The notes beneath the pieces are model-generated. The model had not been told where the DNA came from. It worked only from the letters and a program-made list of their open reading frames with translations, and made no database searches. DNA of 64,000 nucleotides from Nageia nagi (lineage: Eukaryota; Pinophyta), in NCBI GenBank assembly GCA_050084985.1, contig JBITNC010000001.1:20336001-20400000 (forward strand). The letters run 5' to 3'. A program made the position numbers and the translations under genes. Below are positions 13,363 to 25,767 of the stretch, in pieces; position 1 is the stretch's first letter; each line of letters starts with the position of its first letter.

Positions 13363-13936
13363 TGCCTAAAAATGAATTATTATTTATTAAATAATTCATT
13401 TTAGAGCCTTAATGGTGTATTATGTAAAAAGGGTTAAATAATACCCTAAGTCATGATAGAACTATGTAAACTTGTATCTAGTAGACCCTTGTGGCATATA
13501 CAAGAGGGAAAAAAGATCAAAGTCATGTAAACTTGTATAATATATAAAGGAATCAATTGATGACCTTAAAAGAGAGAGAGGAGATCATCTCAGGGGGAGG
13601 TCAAGGATAGGCAAATGAGATGTGATTAGGATGGTAATAATGCACCAGAAATTTAACAAGAGTATGAGGAGGATTTTAAAGAGATTCTAGCACATTTTAC
13701 ATCACTCTGTTATGTGTAAATATTATTCATAAGTTATATCTTATATTTTCTATCTGATGATTCTTTCATTTACTCATTGCCATATTCTTGATTGCATCTA
13801 TTATTTTGCTTCTTCCACATTGTTAGTGGTGTACCTCATTTAGGCTACCAGCAGCATGCGATTGTATGAATGCATGTTTGTTTTCAATGTATGATATCAT
13901 TAATTCATTGAACATGTAATTGGGACAAAAAAAACA
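13363..13936 (+). repeat. Element B 3' LTR
   Basis: Direct repeat of 8451-8980, with the same TGCC start and AACA end. It keeps the 44 bp missing from the left copy. Just to its right, element A resumes on the minus strand. Confidence 0.85.
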
Positions 13937-14039
13937 TGTATGCCTTTTAATCATCATTATCATATTCCAAATATATGTCAATAAAAGTAACTAGTATAAT
14001 AGTGCATTAATTAACCTCCATTAATAATTATATGCAATA

Positions 14040-14310
14040 TTTTTGGTCTACATATTGAGTTATGTCTCCTTCAATTAGTTGCAATACTGTTTGACTATTT
14101 TAGACCTACAATAATAGGTAATGGAATAGATCCCATTGTTGAACATAAGGCATCATTAAAGGATTTTAATTGCAAAGTCAATGCACAAATATGTGAGAAT
14201 GGAAGATTCAAATTCTTATAGGTAGTTGTTGAGATAATATTTATTATTGAACCTTCATCAATTAATATCCTTTTAAAAGCCTTTCTATCCACTTTATCTA
14301 GGATATGCAA
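14040..14310 (-). pseudogene. Element A protease, N-terminal part with active-site loop
   Basis: The segment reads ILIDEGSIINIISTTTYKNL, then LPFSHICALTLQLKSFND, then TMGSIPLPIIVGLK. ID-x-GS-xxNI is the retropepsin active-site loop of plant Ty3/gypsy elements. The reading then continues in another frame with TVLQLIEGDITQY before the boundary with element B at about 13940. The C-terminal half is at 8340-8446. Confidence 0.85.
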
Positions 14311-14849
14311 GAGAGGATCTTGGTCACATATTTCATTTGATTCTTAACTTCATGATCATAGAAAATAATATTAGTTTTTGATTTTTTTAACATTTCCTAC
14401 AAAAGTTATGAAACTTTCAAGATAATTTATATATAATTCAATGGTTTTTCATAGTTGGTTCATCACATCCCTATGATTTTTGGATTGTTGTAGTAATTCA
14501 AATAGGAACATTTTTACTTGTGAATTCTTCAATTACTGATGTAAGGCTCCTTTCATTGAAACCTTAAGTGGTTGAGGTCTAGGTATATTGGGTTGCACAA
14601 TAACCTCATCAGGTTGATTATCTAGAATATTAGTTTTTCCTCCTTGTACCCTTTGAGCTCTTGTAGTAATTTTTACCATACATACAAAGGTGGAATTATC
14701 ATAACTCTAGTTATGCATTACCTAATTTTTAAGGGATGTAATGATACATTATTAGCCTAATGTTGAGGGAGAGGATTTTGATAAATTCCTAAGTCTTTGA
14801 TTAGGAATAGCTAAGGGATTATCAACTTTCAATTTCCTTGATCAATTAA

Positions 14850-15980
14850 GTTTTAGATTTTATGCTACAAATTCCTACACTTATTTGTTTCATGCCCATT
14901 TTGATGATGAAAATGAAAATATTCATTCTCATTATACCATCTCCTATTTTTAGTATCTAGTCATTTAGGTCTTATTTTTGGTAATGTAATTATTTGATGA
15001 TTACAAAGTTTCTTTAGAATATCATAAAGAGATTCTGATAAAGGTGTAAATTTTCTTGGTGGTTTAAAGTCCTTTTCCTCAATTTGTGGAGGATTTAGTT
15101 TTGCTTTTTTGGTGATACAAACTTTGTTATTCAATGATAATTTATTTATCTATTTTGTTTGATTTTTATGTTTTAACATAAGGCTCCTTTTTTTTTACTT
15201 TATTTCACCATATTGGATTTTAATCTTTTCAATTATAATCTCATGAGAAATGGCTTCTTTGAAGGTCTTATGTTTTTAGATTAATAAGGTACTTATGATA
15301 GGACTTAAATAACTTTGACTAAATTTTTTTACCAATTCTTCTTGAGGTAAAGTGTGAGGCATGCTTGTCAAAATTACCCTCCATCTTGAGATGAAATTAG
15401 TAATTGATTCATCTTGAAATTGTTGAAATCTCATAAGATTAGTGATGGAATTTTTATGTTTTATATTTATCCTAATATGTTTTAAGAATAAGTTTTCCAA
15501 ATGTGCATATGAATGAATACTATATTTTGTTAAGTTATTATACCAATCCATCGCTTGTCCAGCAAGTGTCATTGAAAAAATGCACAACATTAATGCATCA
15601 TCATTAGTAATAACATAACTCAAATATTTATATTTCTTAATATGTTCTTTAGGATCCTCTTTTCATTTGAATGGATCAATTTTTATAATTTCAAATTTGA
15701 AAGGAGTTTCCTTTTTAGGAACACTTAGATGAATTGGTTCATTATAAATGGTTTCTTATGACACTTTTTGTTTACTTTGTAAGCATAACTCTCTTCAATT
15801 TCCATCAATTTTTGTGAAGAGTATCCTATTTTTTGGTTGATTTTTATACATGGGATATTCATCATTTCTATGATCCACTTTTTCTTCATACCTTGGGAAT
15901 GGTTCATATCTTTGTTCAGAGGGTGTTTGGGCATCATAGTAAACTCCTTCATACAATGGAGAAGGTGGTTGTTGTTGCAT
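14850..15980 (-). pseudogene. Element A gag (capsid and zinc-knuckle remnants)
   Basis: Gag forms the particle and binds element RNA. The 15623-15276 segment has the plant retrotransposon gag fold signature: LCIFSMTLAGQAMDWYNNL, then SYAHLENLFLKH, then LMRFQQFQDESITNFISRW. Upstream, 15980-15725 has polar open frames (start MQQQPPSPLYEGVYYDAQTP), shifted by one frame part way. Near 14960-14870 I read YFHFHHQNGHETNKCRNL, a C-H-H-C type zinc knuckle with its first Cys changed to Phe. Stops and frame changes separate the pieces. Confidence 0.8.
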
Positions 15981-17021
15981 TTATTATAGATGTAGAGGTG
16001 TGAGAGGGTAATGTGATTGACCCTTATTACTTACTAAGGTAAATGATACTTTTGAAGCTCATCTTTTCACTTTTAAGCAAAGCTTCTTTTTTCTTAGCTA
16101 AGGGTATTGGTATTTATATATTCCTTAACCTTAGGGAGATAGGGATCAGGCTCTAGGTTGCTATTTTTTATCTCTTCCCATCATTTGGTTAGGTCTATGT
16201 TTAATCTAAGTGTTTTTCTTATTGGGTTATTTTATTAGTAACTTATTTTGATGTATATTAAGCATAGGTTATGCTTGTAGCAATGGTTGCTGAATGAATC
16301 CTACAAGTTTAGTTTGTTGTTATACATTTGGAATATACAAAACCATTTATTGTTGGTGTGGTATATTATTTGGAGGTGAGTTTTCTTTCTTTTGTACATA
16401 GGACTAAGTCCTTGTAATTTAAACCTTATTGGATCAAGGTTTTTTCTCACTTCATGTCTTTATCTAGGAGTTCTATGAATTGACAAAGGAGTGGGTGTAT
16501 TTGATTTTAAAATGTAACAAGAATTATTATAAACTATAGCATAATTTGTATATTCTAGTATAGGAGTAGCTGTATGTAAGGAGATTTGATCATCAAATTC
16601 TTCCATTTGCCTAGAAATAATGGAAGGTGTATAGTCATCTCTTCTTAAATATGATTGAAGTAAACATCCATAAGGATTATATCAAGTGAAATGATCATAC
16701 ATAGGATTGAAAGGGCCTCTTTGAAGTATAGTATCAACTAAATGAGTTTTTGAAGGTGGCAAATTTTTTAATATAGTTTCTTCTATACCATGAACTGATT
16801 ACGTATATTCTGTAAATAATCTAGATTTAGAGGAAGATTATGAGCATGGAAAGAAAGTGAGATCCTTAATTTGTTAAACATTGTCTAAATATGTCTAATT
16901 AATCATAAATAATATGTAAATAAGTTGTATTTATTTCTTGAGGAGTTTCTCTTCTTGAAGTGTTTTTACTAGACCGATGACTTCTTCGTTCTTCTAAATA
17001 GTTTTCATTTTGGGGTTTTTA

Positions 17022-17035
17022 CTCCTACCGAGCCA
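17022..17035 (-). other. Element A candidate primer binding site
   Basis: On the minus strand TGGCTCGGTAGGAG follows two bases after a sequence ending TTATCA, the layout expected of an LTR end followed by a primer site starting TGG. I did not match it to a specific tRNA. If right, the 5' LTR of element A begins at 17038 and runs rightwards. Confidence 0.4.
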
Positions 17036-17037
17036 TT

Positions 17038-20000
17038 TGATAACAAGTGTTAATCATTTTTTTTTATTTGGATTTTTTTATCACACTATAAGTAAAATAA
17101 AATAAACATAAAACATAGCAATTCTATTTTATCTTTTAATTTATATTTATGAGAAATAAATTATATGCATAAACAATCCTATATATGTGCTTACCTTTTT
17201 GGTATGATTATATTTTCTAGATTTTTGATATATTGAGTTAATATTTTTAATACAAACAATATGAATTGTACATTTTATTCCTATTTGTTTTCCTCAATGG
17301 TTTTGTCTAATCAAGTGTTTAAATAGGTAAATTGGTAATCCTATAGGTAATATATGGCTAAGTATCAGCTTGGTACCTAAAATGGTCCCCTTAGTGTAAT
17401 GGGTTGCAAGGAATGTCACTAAAGCCTACCTTGATAATGGAATCCATAGCCCCCTTATTTATAGTCACCCAACAAGAAGTGATGAATTCTAACCTATGAA
17501 CCTAGTATTATCTTTAGGTTTTAGCTCTACACTTATGATGTGTTTGGTGGGTACATAAGAAGTATAAGAATCAATGTTTGGCCATCACCTCCAAAAATTG
17601 ATGTTCATTTTAGATGTCTCATGAATATGCATTTAACAAATAAAAGAACTCATTATATACAACTAAAACCCATCCCAACATGCATGTCATTTGATTATGT
17701 TTTGTTTAATGTGAAAAAATAGTATTTTAATTAATGTATCTTGATCTAACCCATGAGATTCATTACCCTTTTATTTGATTCTTTAACCAAATTAAATGAA
17801 TTTCATTTACTCCTTTTGAGTGCAAAAGTATTTATGTGAATTTTATTCCCTCTTCTTACTAGTCACATCTACCTTTGACCTCGTTTCAGAGTTGTAAGGT
17901 AGACATGTAAGAAGCCATTAAGTGAGTGTAGATTACCTTAAATGAGATTCTTTAACTACTCTTCAAGTCACAATCCTTCGATATCCTTTTGGAGTGGTAA
18001 GGTAGATAAAAGAGTATTAATATGAAGGTACATTTTCTTTAAATAGATTCTTTAACTCCTCTTTGAGTCATAATCGTTCACCCTCTTTTCAAGTGGTAAG
18101 GAAGACAAGAAGAGTATTAATGTGAAGGTAAATATCCACCCAATCAATTAACCTATTTAATATGATCTAATCTACCTTAAACTAGTAAATTAACCTTATA
18201 TTCATTCCATATTTAATGGAAGTTAATTACTCATTCCAAGTGTGGAAGTAAATTAATAAGAGTTCATTACCAATCTTAGTGAGACAATGTGAGAAAAAAA
18301 GAAGATTCATTTACTCTTTCCTATTGCACCCATTTTGGTTACCTAAGATTGTCTTTCAACACAAAGGGAGAGCATAAGTGGGCATAATGGAAAGTTTTAG
18401 GTGAATTTGTTAATACGCTCCCTACCCAAAGCAAAAAAATAGATAAATGACATTCATGCAATTCACTTAAAATAAAGTAAAATAATGCATTTTACCTAAA
18501 CATTCATCTACCCTTTCTATATGTAATTTGAGCACAAAAATCATAGAAAAGGGGTTTATTTTTGTTTTCCATTTTAGTGCCTAAGTTACACTTTTAGAAT
18601 TGATGAAAGTTGAAATGTATACCCTTTTTTTCGATTGTTGGTATTAATTCCAAATCATTAGTGTTTAGTGGAAGTCACTAGTGTTTCATAGTTTCTAGAC
18701 GAAAATGAATATATTCCAAATTCATACATTTAGTGAAATTTGTAACATTTTCTTTAAGTCATTGGAATTTGATTTTGGGTTATTTGATATTTTCATATCA
18801 TAGATAGAAAATAAAAAATATAGGAAATAACATGAAATCAATAACAATACCATAAGACAAAAGATACCAAAAGAATGATAAAACATAAAAAAACCCCCTG
18901 CACCTCATTTTTGATGCAGCTTGTGTGCAAGGTGCCCTACTTCTAGCACTAAAATGTTTACCCAAAAAAGTAACTCTATAAGTATGCAAAACAAGATATG
19001 TTACAACCAAAAAACTTCTTTATTGCTCTTTGGTATAAACCTCAAAATGATTATAAATAATGAATCCATTTTGATCCATCACCTTGTACAAAGGGCCTTT
19101 TACACAATCATGATAAAGGCCTTCATGGGCCTAATTTTAGCATCTACAAGCTTGAAAAATTTGTCTTCAAAAACCTAGAGGAAATGTGGATTTGTTTATC
19201 TTCTTCAACTCTTCAAGTTTATCTACTTCACACCTATTATTCCTAACACATGAAAACAACAAACTCAAAAACATACCTATTCACACCATAAAAGTAGTAT
19301 AAAATGCATGAACAAGCATATAAAATGAAATGACAATGTACCTAACCAAGAAAAAACCTATATGCATTTTAATAGAGTAATCTTGCATTCAAATTCGAAC
19401 CCTGCTTCATAGCTAAGGCTTTTATTTATAGTTTTAGGAAATAAGAAATGTTTTTGCTTTTGGAGATAAAAAGCTAGATAGAAAAGCCTATCTAGCTTTT
19501 TCATGGTTGTTATCTGTAGTAGGGATTCATAGGATAAATGGTGCTTATCCATCATCATCTACCTTTTTCCCAATACCCTTTGATGTCACCATTTTTTATT
19601 TTGATTTTACCAACTTCATAGTTGCCTAGCATCCAAATGTCAGATGCTAGTAATTTGTGTGAGTCTCCTAGCATCTAGGTGTCGAACATTGGCATTTGGA
19701 AGACTATAGTAAACTTTTTAATTTTTCTTTCATCTTTCATTTATCAAAAGAAGGATCTTTTTGGATGTCTACAAATAGTACCTCTTCTATTTGTGTTTCA
19801 AATGACAACATCTATTGCATTTTTATAGTTAGGGGTAGCTATTGAATGAAATTTAATTTCTTAAATTTATAATGTTGCAATGTTTAGTTTATTTTAGCAT
19901 AAGATATGGGCATGTATGCCATCTTCAATATCATGTAAAAATAGAGGAATATCAAAGATTGCATATAGACCTCTAATTGTTCACCCTAAAATCCAACAAA

Positions 20001-20499
20001 ATTTAGTAATTTGATGAAAATATTTATCTCCTTGATCTCCTCCTACTACAACATATTCAAGAAAATATGATCGAATTCTTGGAGGCATCCTTCATGTGAA
20101 TAAGCATGGTGTACCATCCACTTTTCTATTGTAGATAACACTTCAACACCATTAGCCTATATCACTTTCTTGTAATGCCATCACTCAAATAGTACATAGC
20201 GATGCCTTTTTTATATAAATTAAAAAATATATGTTAAAAATTATAAAATTTTGGTAAACAACCTAGTATCAAATATTCTACAACTATTTGATGTAAAATA
20301 GTTTGCATACAATTTAACACCACATCTAAATTCTATGCAATCATTTTAACACCAAAATGTTTACAACCAATTAAACATTACATATGGTTGCAACTAGTAC
20401 AATATCATATATCCATGCATTCAATCTAGTGTGATAAAACATGCAATCAATATGGGATCATAAGATATGAAAAAATGTCACACCATCATACATGAAACT
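17038..20499. other. Unassigned stretch; start may be the 5' LTR of element A
   Basis: The part next to 17038 should be the 5' LTR of element A if the primer site call is right, but its far end and its partner were not found. The rest shows no convincing coding signal. It holds a 100-bp tandem repeat (listed separately), a perfect 8-bp inverted repeat CTAGCATC/GATGCTAG near 19627-19652, and a 30-bp word near 19810-19840 that recurs near 48515-48550. Confidence 0.4.
17945..18135 (+). repeat. 100-bp tandem repeat, about two copies plus a degenerate third
   Basis: GATTCTTTAACT(A/C)CTCTT starts at 17945 and 18045. Both copies run through a GTGGTAAGG(T/A)AGA block to AGAGTATTAAT(A/G)TGAAGGTA. A weaker copy precedes them from about 17840. 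Confidence 0.75.
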
Positions 20500-21096
20500 A
20501 GGTGTTTAGAGTATTTTATGTTAATGCCTATTGCATTTATGCATAATTTAAAGCATAAAAATAGATCAACTATCTACAAAATACCATAGCTTTTTCTAGA
20601 GATGTCTAATGGGGTAAAATGATACACTATTATAAATTTCGTGAAAAACTCTTTCTAACAAGTTGTAACATGAACCCTTTTTCTCAAACAATGAGCCTTG
20701 GGTATCCATTTCAAGATTCCAACTAGTTATAGGTAAATGGAATCAATATAACTATGTATATTCAATGTTGACTTGGTTGTAGAGACTTATGAAATCGATT
20801 TACCACTAGATCTTTGTAACTAGATCGACACCAAATCTGTCCATTCAAGTCATTTGCATTTTACTACAATAGGTTGGAATCTTATAATGGATATTCTAGG
20901 TTTACTATTTAAGAAAAATGGATAATGTAATTACTTATTGGAAAGGGTTTTTCATTGAATTTCTAATGGTGTATCATTTCCCCCATTAGATATCCCTAGA
21001 AAATCTTATATCTTTTTTAATATGGCTGATCTATTTTCCAGGCTTCAAATTATGCACAAACTCATAAAACATCAAGGTAAAATACTCTAAACACTC
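20500..21096. repeat. 0.6-kb foldback: two ~240-bp inverted arms around a ~114-bp loop
   Basis: The left arm (20500-20740) is the reverse complement of the right arm (20855-21096). Matching landmarks are AGGTGTTTAGAGTATTTTA with TAAAATACTCTAAACACT, ATGTCTAATGGGGTAAAATG with CATTTCCCCCATTAGATAT, and GATTCCAACTAGTTATAGG with ACAATAGGTTGGAATC. By eye about three quarters to four fifths of positions agree. I found no transposase and no clear flanking duplication. It could be a foldback or MITE-like element, or an inverted duplication able to form a hairpin RNA. Confidence 0.8.
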
Positions 21097-21120
21097 AGGT
21101 GCAAAAAGGATATTTTGACT

Positions 21121-21258
21121 TGGATGTAAGGAGAATCCAACCAAATTGCAATAAGGAGGTTCTAATCCTATTGTAAGAAGGAGGTTCCAATCTAGTTGTA
21201 AAAAGGAGGATCTTACCTAGTTAGAAAATGGAGAATTCGACTTGGTTGTAAAAATATA
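21121..21258 (+). repeat. 25-bp tandem array, six units
   Basis: Units start at 21121, 21146, 21171, 21196, 21221 and 21246, each exactly 25 bp, with a pattern like TTGTAAGAAGGAGGTTCCAA followed by TCTAG. It begins 25 bp after the end of the foldback, and its TTCCAATCTAGTT core resembles TTCCAACTAGTT in the left arm. Confidence 0.85.
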
Positions 21259-24200
21259 TGTCTAGAAAGATTCATATTTTATTGGATAGTAATATTACAA
21301 AATGAGAAAAAAATCAATATTGTTAGTTTTCTCCTTTATGATGTGATGTATGGAAGGAGAGTTAGATATGTATATAAATATAAAGATCTATAAGTGGTTA
21401 TTTAATAAGGATTACATATTTTATATAATTTCAAGGCAAATGAGGTAAAATAAGATTAGAAAATAAGGCTAATATATTAAAATATATGTAAAAAGGTTAG
21501 CTACATGACCTAAGAATTGAACTATTTTTATAAAAATTTTGCATAAGGAAAGAATGAATATGTACTATAGTATCCAAATGGAAAATGAAAAATCCATAAT
21601 TATAACCATGATTCACCAATTCAACCACTAATGTTTTTCTTGCCACCACCTCTCATTGGTGTATCATTTCTTTACTGCCTCACAAACACTAGCTAGATTA
21701 GGTGATACCTATGTTTGTACTTAATATATTTGAAGAAGGTTTTGACTATGATGGTAAGGAGTATTGTAAAGGATATCAAATCAAGGAAAATTTTGAAGAC
21801 CCCCACCTAAAAAATAACTTTTAATAGGAGGGTAATCAATCTTGAAACCTATTCAAAAACAAGGTGACAAATTTTAAATCATGTTATACTTTTTGAAAAA
21901 TAGGAAAAATATATAAATATAAGGTAAATAATCATTAAAATACTTAATTGATATATTTTCTTTTATTCTCTTAATAAATGTTAATGTTAAAATTTAAAGT
22001 ACTTCATAATAAAGATGTAAATTTTCTCTTCATTTTTTTAAATATATGTTTAATTTTTGTTCTTCTTTTTTTTAGGCCTTTATAAATTACTTGGTTTAGT
22101 TTTTAACGAAGAAAAACTCATTACAACCTTTTCTTTATTTAGATTTAATATGTTGTAAAATTATTTAATGGATATATGTGTTGTCATTGTAAATCCTTTA
22201 TAAGGAAAGCTCTAAATTTTTTTTATTTAATTGAACCCTATGATATGCTTGATTCTTGATTTATTGTAAAAGATAATGGTACTCTCATCATATCATCAAA
22301 TGTAAAAGTATTTTAATTTTTTCCATAAGATTTTATAGCATGATCATGTATTTGAATATTCCCCAAAAATGATAAGATGTAAGGGTGAAATGATATGGAA
22401 TGAAATAAATATTAAGAATATGAACAACTTAAAAGATTTCAAAATTCCTTTTATCTTTTCATCAACATCATTTTGGCATGTTGTCAATGCCCTCATGGCA
22501 TGCTGCCAACTTCCTCTTGCCATTTCATTGAATTAGTCTTGGCATACCATCGATGTCTCCTTGTTATGTCATCGATATCATATTGGTGTTCCACCAATAT
22601 ATTTTTTGTTGGTGTTATGCATGTTTTGAGGATTCATTGGAATAATAATGGATCTAAGTAGGCTCGCTAGGGTATTACCAAGAGTGCCAAGATTTGATAT
22701 CTGAAGTGCTTTACCATAGTAGCATTGGGATTAAGGTATAACTGCCTATTCATGAAAATGGTAGACAATGTATCAACTACATAGAAGTCTGTATTAGATT
22801 AGGATTTGCTGCATTGATAGCCATTAGTGACACAACCAACATAAGGTCTATAAGGAGGAGACAACAAAAGGATGTCATTATGCTCAAATTAGAATTTTTC
22901 AATTTTTTTTTAAGATATTTCATATCTATTGTAGTTGGGATACCTAATTGTAGTGAACATGAATATATATAGATTTCCAAGGGTCCAAACTAAATGAAGT
23001 TCAATATTGAGAGGAGTAGGTGCACCAAATATAGGTGGTCAACTACCAAAAAGATGATGTCACACAAAACATTTCATGTTGAGCCTCTAGTGTTTGATAC
23101 AAATTGGTAAATTATGCAATATCTTAGATTATTGTATGTGATAAAATACCTAATGTTACCGTATTAAGCTATATTCTTATAAAAGTGTTATAATCAAGCA
23201 TGTTTGTCAAAGTGAATTGTTTGAATATGATTGGTACTATTCAAAGATTTGATATTTCATCCTATTCAAAAGTATGGTGAGAAAATATAATTAGCACAAT
23301 CCTTTATGCTAAAATAAATTTGGGGGCCACTCTTCTGAACTTTATATTCCTAGTGTTTTAGTTGTCATGAAATAGTATCAACAAACTATTTTGTGATAAG
23401 AAACATCATGCTATACCATGTAAAGTAACCCATAGGCTGAATCGATTGGTTAGCTTCTCTTTCCCTTCCTATCAATATGATCCTCATTGTTATTAACAAC
23501 TATTATTGCAACATAAATATTCATGAGTCCTTCGATTGCTAATATGTGAAAGTCAAATAAATGCCCATAAAACTCATATCTACTTTGCTTCCAAGGTTAT
23601 GAAGCATCTCCAATAAAATACACAATTATTTCAAGATAACCATTACTGGTGAAATGATTATCCAATTTTATATTCTCTCTATATAGGTAACATAACTAAT
23701 ATTCTAAGTTACCTTACACTAAAATTTTGAGTAAGTTGCACATCTAAGAGAAATCTAAAGACAAAGATACCTTATATCTAGTACAAAATAATATAAGACC
23801 ATAGACTTACTACCATATTTAAAGAGTTGAATTGAGATATCAAATCAAACCTATGCGCACAAGGAAATTGAAATTCAAAATGATAGTCAAGGATAATAAT
23901 AAATTCCATTCCAAATACCCTCAATAAGATAATGTGATGCATGATGTTGCACTCACATTTTCAAATATCAAATTGAAATAATTGAACATAAAGAGATGGT
24001 TTAGGTGTAGCTAATTGTGTGAAAGATGAAACTTGGTGAAAAATTGTATAGGGACACCATGAATTTTGAATTCCCTTCATGCTCAATGAAATTCAATATC
24101 CACCACTAGTTTTATGTTGATCCATACAACTCCACCATGAAAAGATTCAATTGAACATCATGAGAATAGTAAAACACAGTTAAGTTAAGTTATTATATAC

Positions 24201-24866
24201 ATAATTATAAGTGTTAAATTGATCAAATTGTTATAAATACCTTAAACATGTTGGAAGGAGAACTAACCTTGATAACTAAATCCTCCTTAATAGCTAAACC
24301 CAAAATTTAAAATCTTAAATTTTAACCATACGAGTATAAATTAACAACTAACATTTTCCAAATGATATTCTAAGTTGTGCAAATATGAATATGAATATGC
24401 ACACTCTCAACTTCTCTCATTTCAGTAGGACAAAATAATAAAACTGCATAAAATTTTCTTGCATTGCACTTGGATTTTTTTAATAATGCAATTGTTATTT
24501 ATGCAGCCAACATACATCTAGTTATCATTTCAAAGCCATTATAAAGGGATGGAAAGCTTTTTATTTAACCATTGACTTGACTAGAAAACACAACAATGAA
24601 TAAACAATGGTGACAAAAATAGATTATCAACTTTAGTCTTCATTGGAAATAAAATAATGTTGAATATGTTCCATTCTTGTATGACATTTGTTGTTGCTTC
24701 ATGTCCATCCACAAGTTCTAAATGAAAGATATTAGGATGAGATCATCATAATAGAGCTCTACTCCCAAGTATAGAATGTGATTCATTTTGCACTTTATTT
24801 ATTTTATGCTTTTTGGCCTCTTCTCATATTCCATTGTTCAAGTTCTTAGGGAAATGATTTTACTGA
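21259..24866. other. Unassigned AT-rich stretch
   Basis: No protein domain, RNA gene or LTR recognised on either strand, apart from the 22-bp array listed separately at 22474. Open frames here are short and look random. Confidence 0.45.
22474..22627 (+). repeat. 22-bp tandem array, six to seven units
   Basis: Units start at 22474, 22496, 22518, 22540, 22562 and 22584, each exactly 22 bp, pattern TGGCATRCYRTCRATGYCNYCT, with a decaying seventh unit. A short Cys-rich open frame over this array is a result of the periodicity and not a likely gene. Confidence 0.8.
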
Positions 24867-24871
24867 GGTGT

Positions 24872-25766
24872 TAAGATTTTGAAGAAAATAAACAATAATG
24901 TGTATAGCCAGAATACAATGAGGCTAATTACAGATGGAATAAACAACAAGATAAATTAGAGACCAAAATATATGTATTCAGAGGAGTAAAAATATTACAT
25001 GGCTCTCTTGGAGCTAATAGCAAAACATACATAGCTCTTGTTTTTTATGCTCCTCCATCAACAATTTATGCATAGGCATTCTATATTATATACTAAGATA
25101 CAAGAAACTAATGTCGATGATTGAGTATTTAATTCCAAGGTAGAAATCTCTTAGATGGATGTTTTTGGAGTGTTAATCTGGGTTTTGACACAAGAGGTAT
25201 GTCATAGCATAATAAGACTAAGGGTTTGAAGTCTAAAATGATGAATTCAGTCATCCAAAACTATGGGTGTTACAAGTCCCAAGGTGCAAAATGGAACATA
25301 ATGTAGATAAGGAAGTGGAGTAAAGTAGAGCCTAAGGGTTGGTAATTCTCAAAGGACACAGAGTAATATATCCCAGATTAAAGAAGGAAGTTCAAATAAG
25401 ACCAAAGTGAAGAAGTAATAGAGCCTAGAATAGATTAGTAAGTCCCAAAATTCAAGATGTAAGACTTGCAAATAATAAGTCCCATAGTAAGAAAATAATA
25501 CCCTGAGAATGAGAACAAAATAGTGCTTGATAAAAAAACTATGTTTAGGATGAGAGATAGAGGCTGGAGCATAGGATGGAGATGAGAGATAAAGCTCAAA
25601 GGGAGATAGCACCTAACAATTGGAGATATTAAGACCCAAAGCAGAGGAATGGAGACGAGGCCCAAAAGTTGGTAATGTTCAAAGGTCTCAGATAGTGATT
25701 ACATCCCAAATCTAAGGTAGAGAGTAATGCCCAAAGATGCCTAGGAAATGGATATTATAATTTTCA
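24872..25766 (-). repeat. Element C 3' LTR (left copy)
   Basis: It matches 38556-39228 through long blocks such as ACATGGCTCTCTTGGAGCTA and GCATTCTATATTATATACTA, and it ends at ATTATAATTTTCA like the other copy. The first G of the terminal TG has been lost. It is about 220 bp longer than the right copy because of a segment near 25160-25390 absent there. In the shared last 370 bp I count one CpG, against about nineteen in the right copy. Confidence 0.88.
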
Positions 25767-25767
25767 A

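Larger units (their letters stand above)
8451..13936 (+). mobile_element. Element B: LTR retrotransposon with gag remnant only, nested in element A
   Basis: Two direct repeats of 530 and 574 bp (8451-8980 and 13363-13936) begin TGCCTAAAAATG and end AACA, and flank 4.4 kb of internal sequence. Behind the first repeat lies a degraded initiator-Met type primer site (TGTATCTGAAGCTGA), which sets the plus orientation. Internally I find a gag-like region with a zinc-knuckle remnant but no protease, reverse transcriptase or integrase motif in any frame. It instead contains two tandem arrays. It may therefore be a non-autonomous element copied by a relative, or a copy whose pol has decayed past recognition. 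The flanks TATGTAGA and TGTATGCC suggest a target duplication of TGTAG/TGTAT type, which I cannot place exactly. Confidence 0.75.
3730..17037 (-). mobile_element. Element A: decayed Ty3/gypsy retrotransposon, Tat-like, interrupted by element B
   Basis: Read on the minus strand, the domains follow the order gag (15.98-14.85 kb), protease, reverse transcriptase, RNase H, a second archaeal-type RNase H, integrase (to 3.74 kb). The second RNase H between the first and the integrase is the hallmark of the Tat group of plant Ty3/gypsy elements. The protease is cut in two: its N-terminal part is at 14.1-14.3 kb and its C-terminal part at 8.34-8.45 kb, and the LTR element B fills the gap. Frames are broken by many stops and frameshifts and two catalytic residues are lost, so the copy is dead. 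A possible primer binding site at 17022-17035 marks the 5' end of the internal region. I could not identify a matching LTR pair. Confidence 0.85.

Noticed and set aside
20500-21096. Foldback as a classified DNA transposon
   Set aside because: No transposase, no known terminal sequence and no clear target duplication were visible, so only the inverted structure is reported.
22473-22661. Cys-rich 62-codon open frame as a small secreted peptide gene
   Set aside because: It has no signal peptide, and its Cys pattern comes from the 22-bp tandem array.
25349-25665. Minus-strand open frames of 76-87 codons in the left LTR of element C, with a similar 88-codon frame at 38854-39120 in the right LTR
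   Set aside because: They are similar only because the LTRs are copies of each other. They lie in non-coding LTR sequence, their frames differ between copies, and no family is recognisable.
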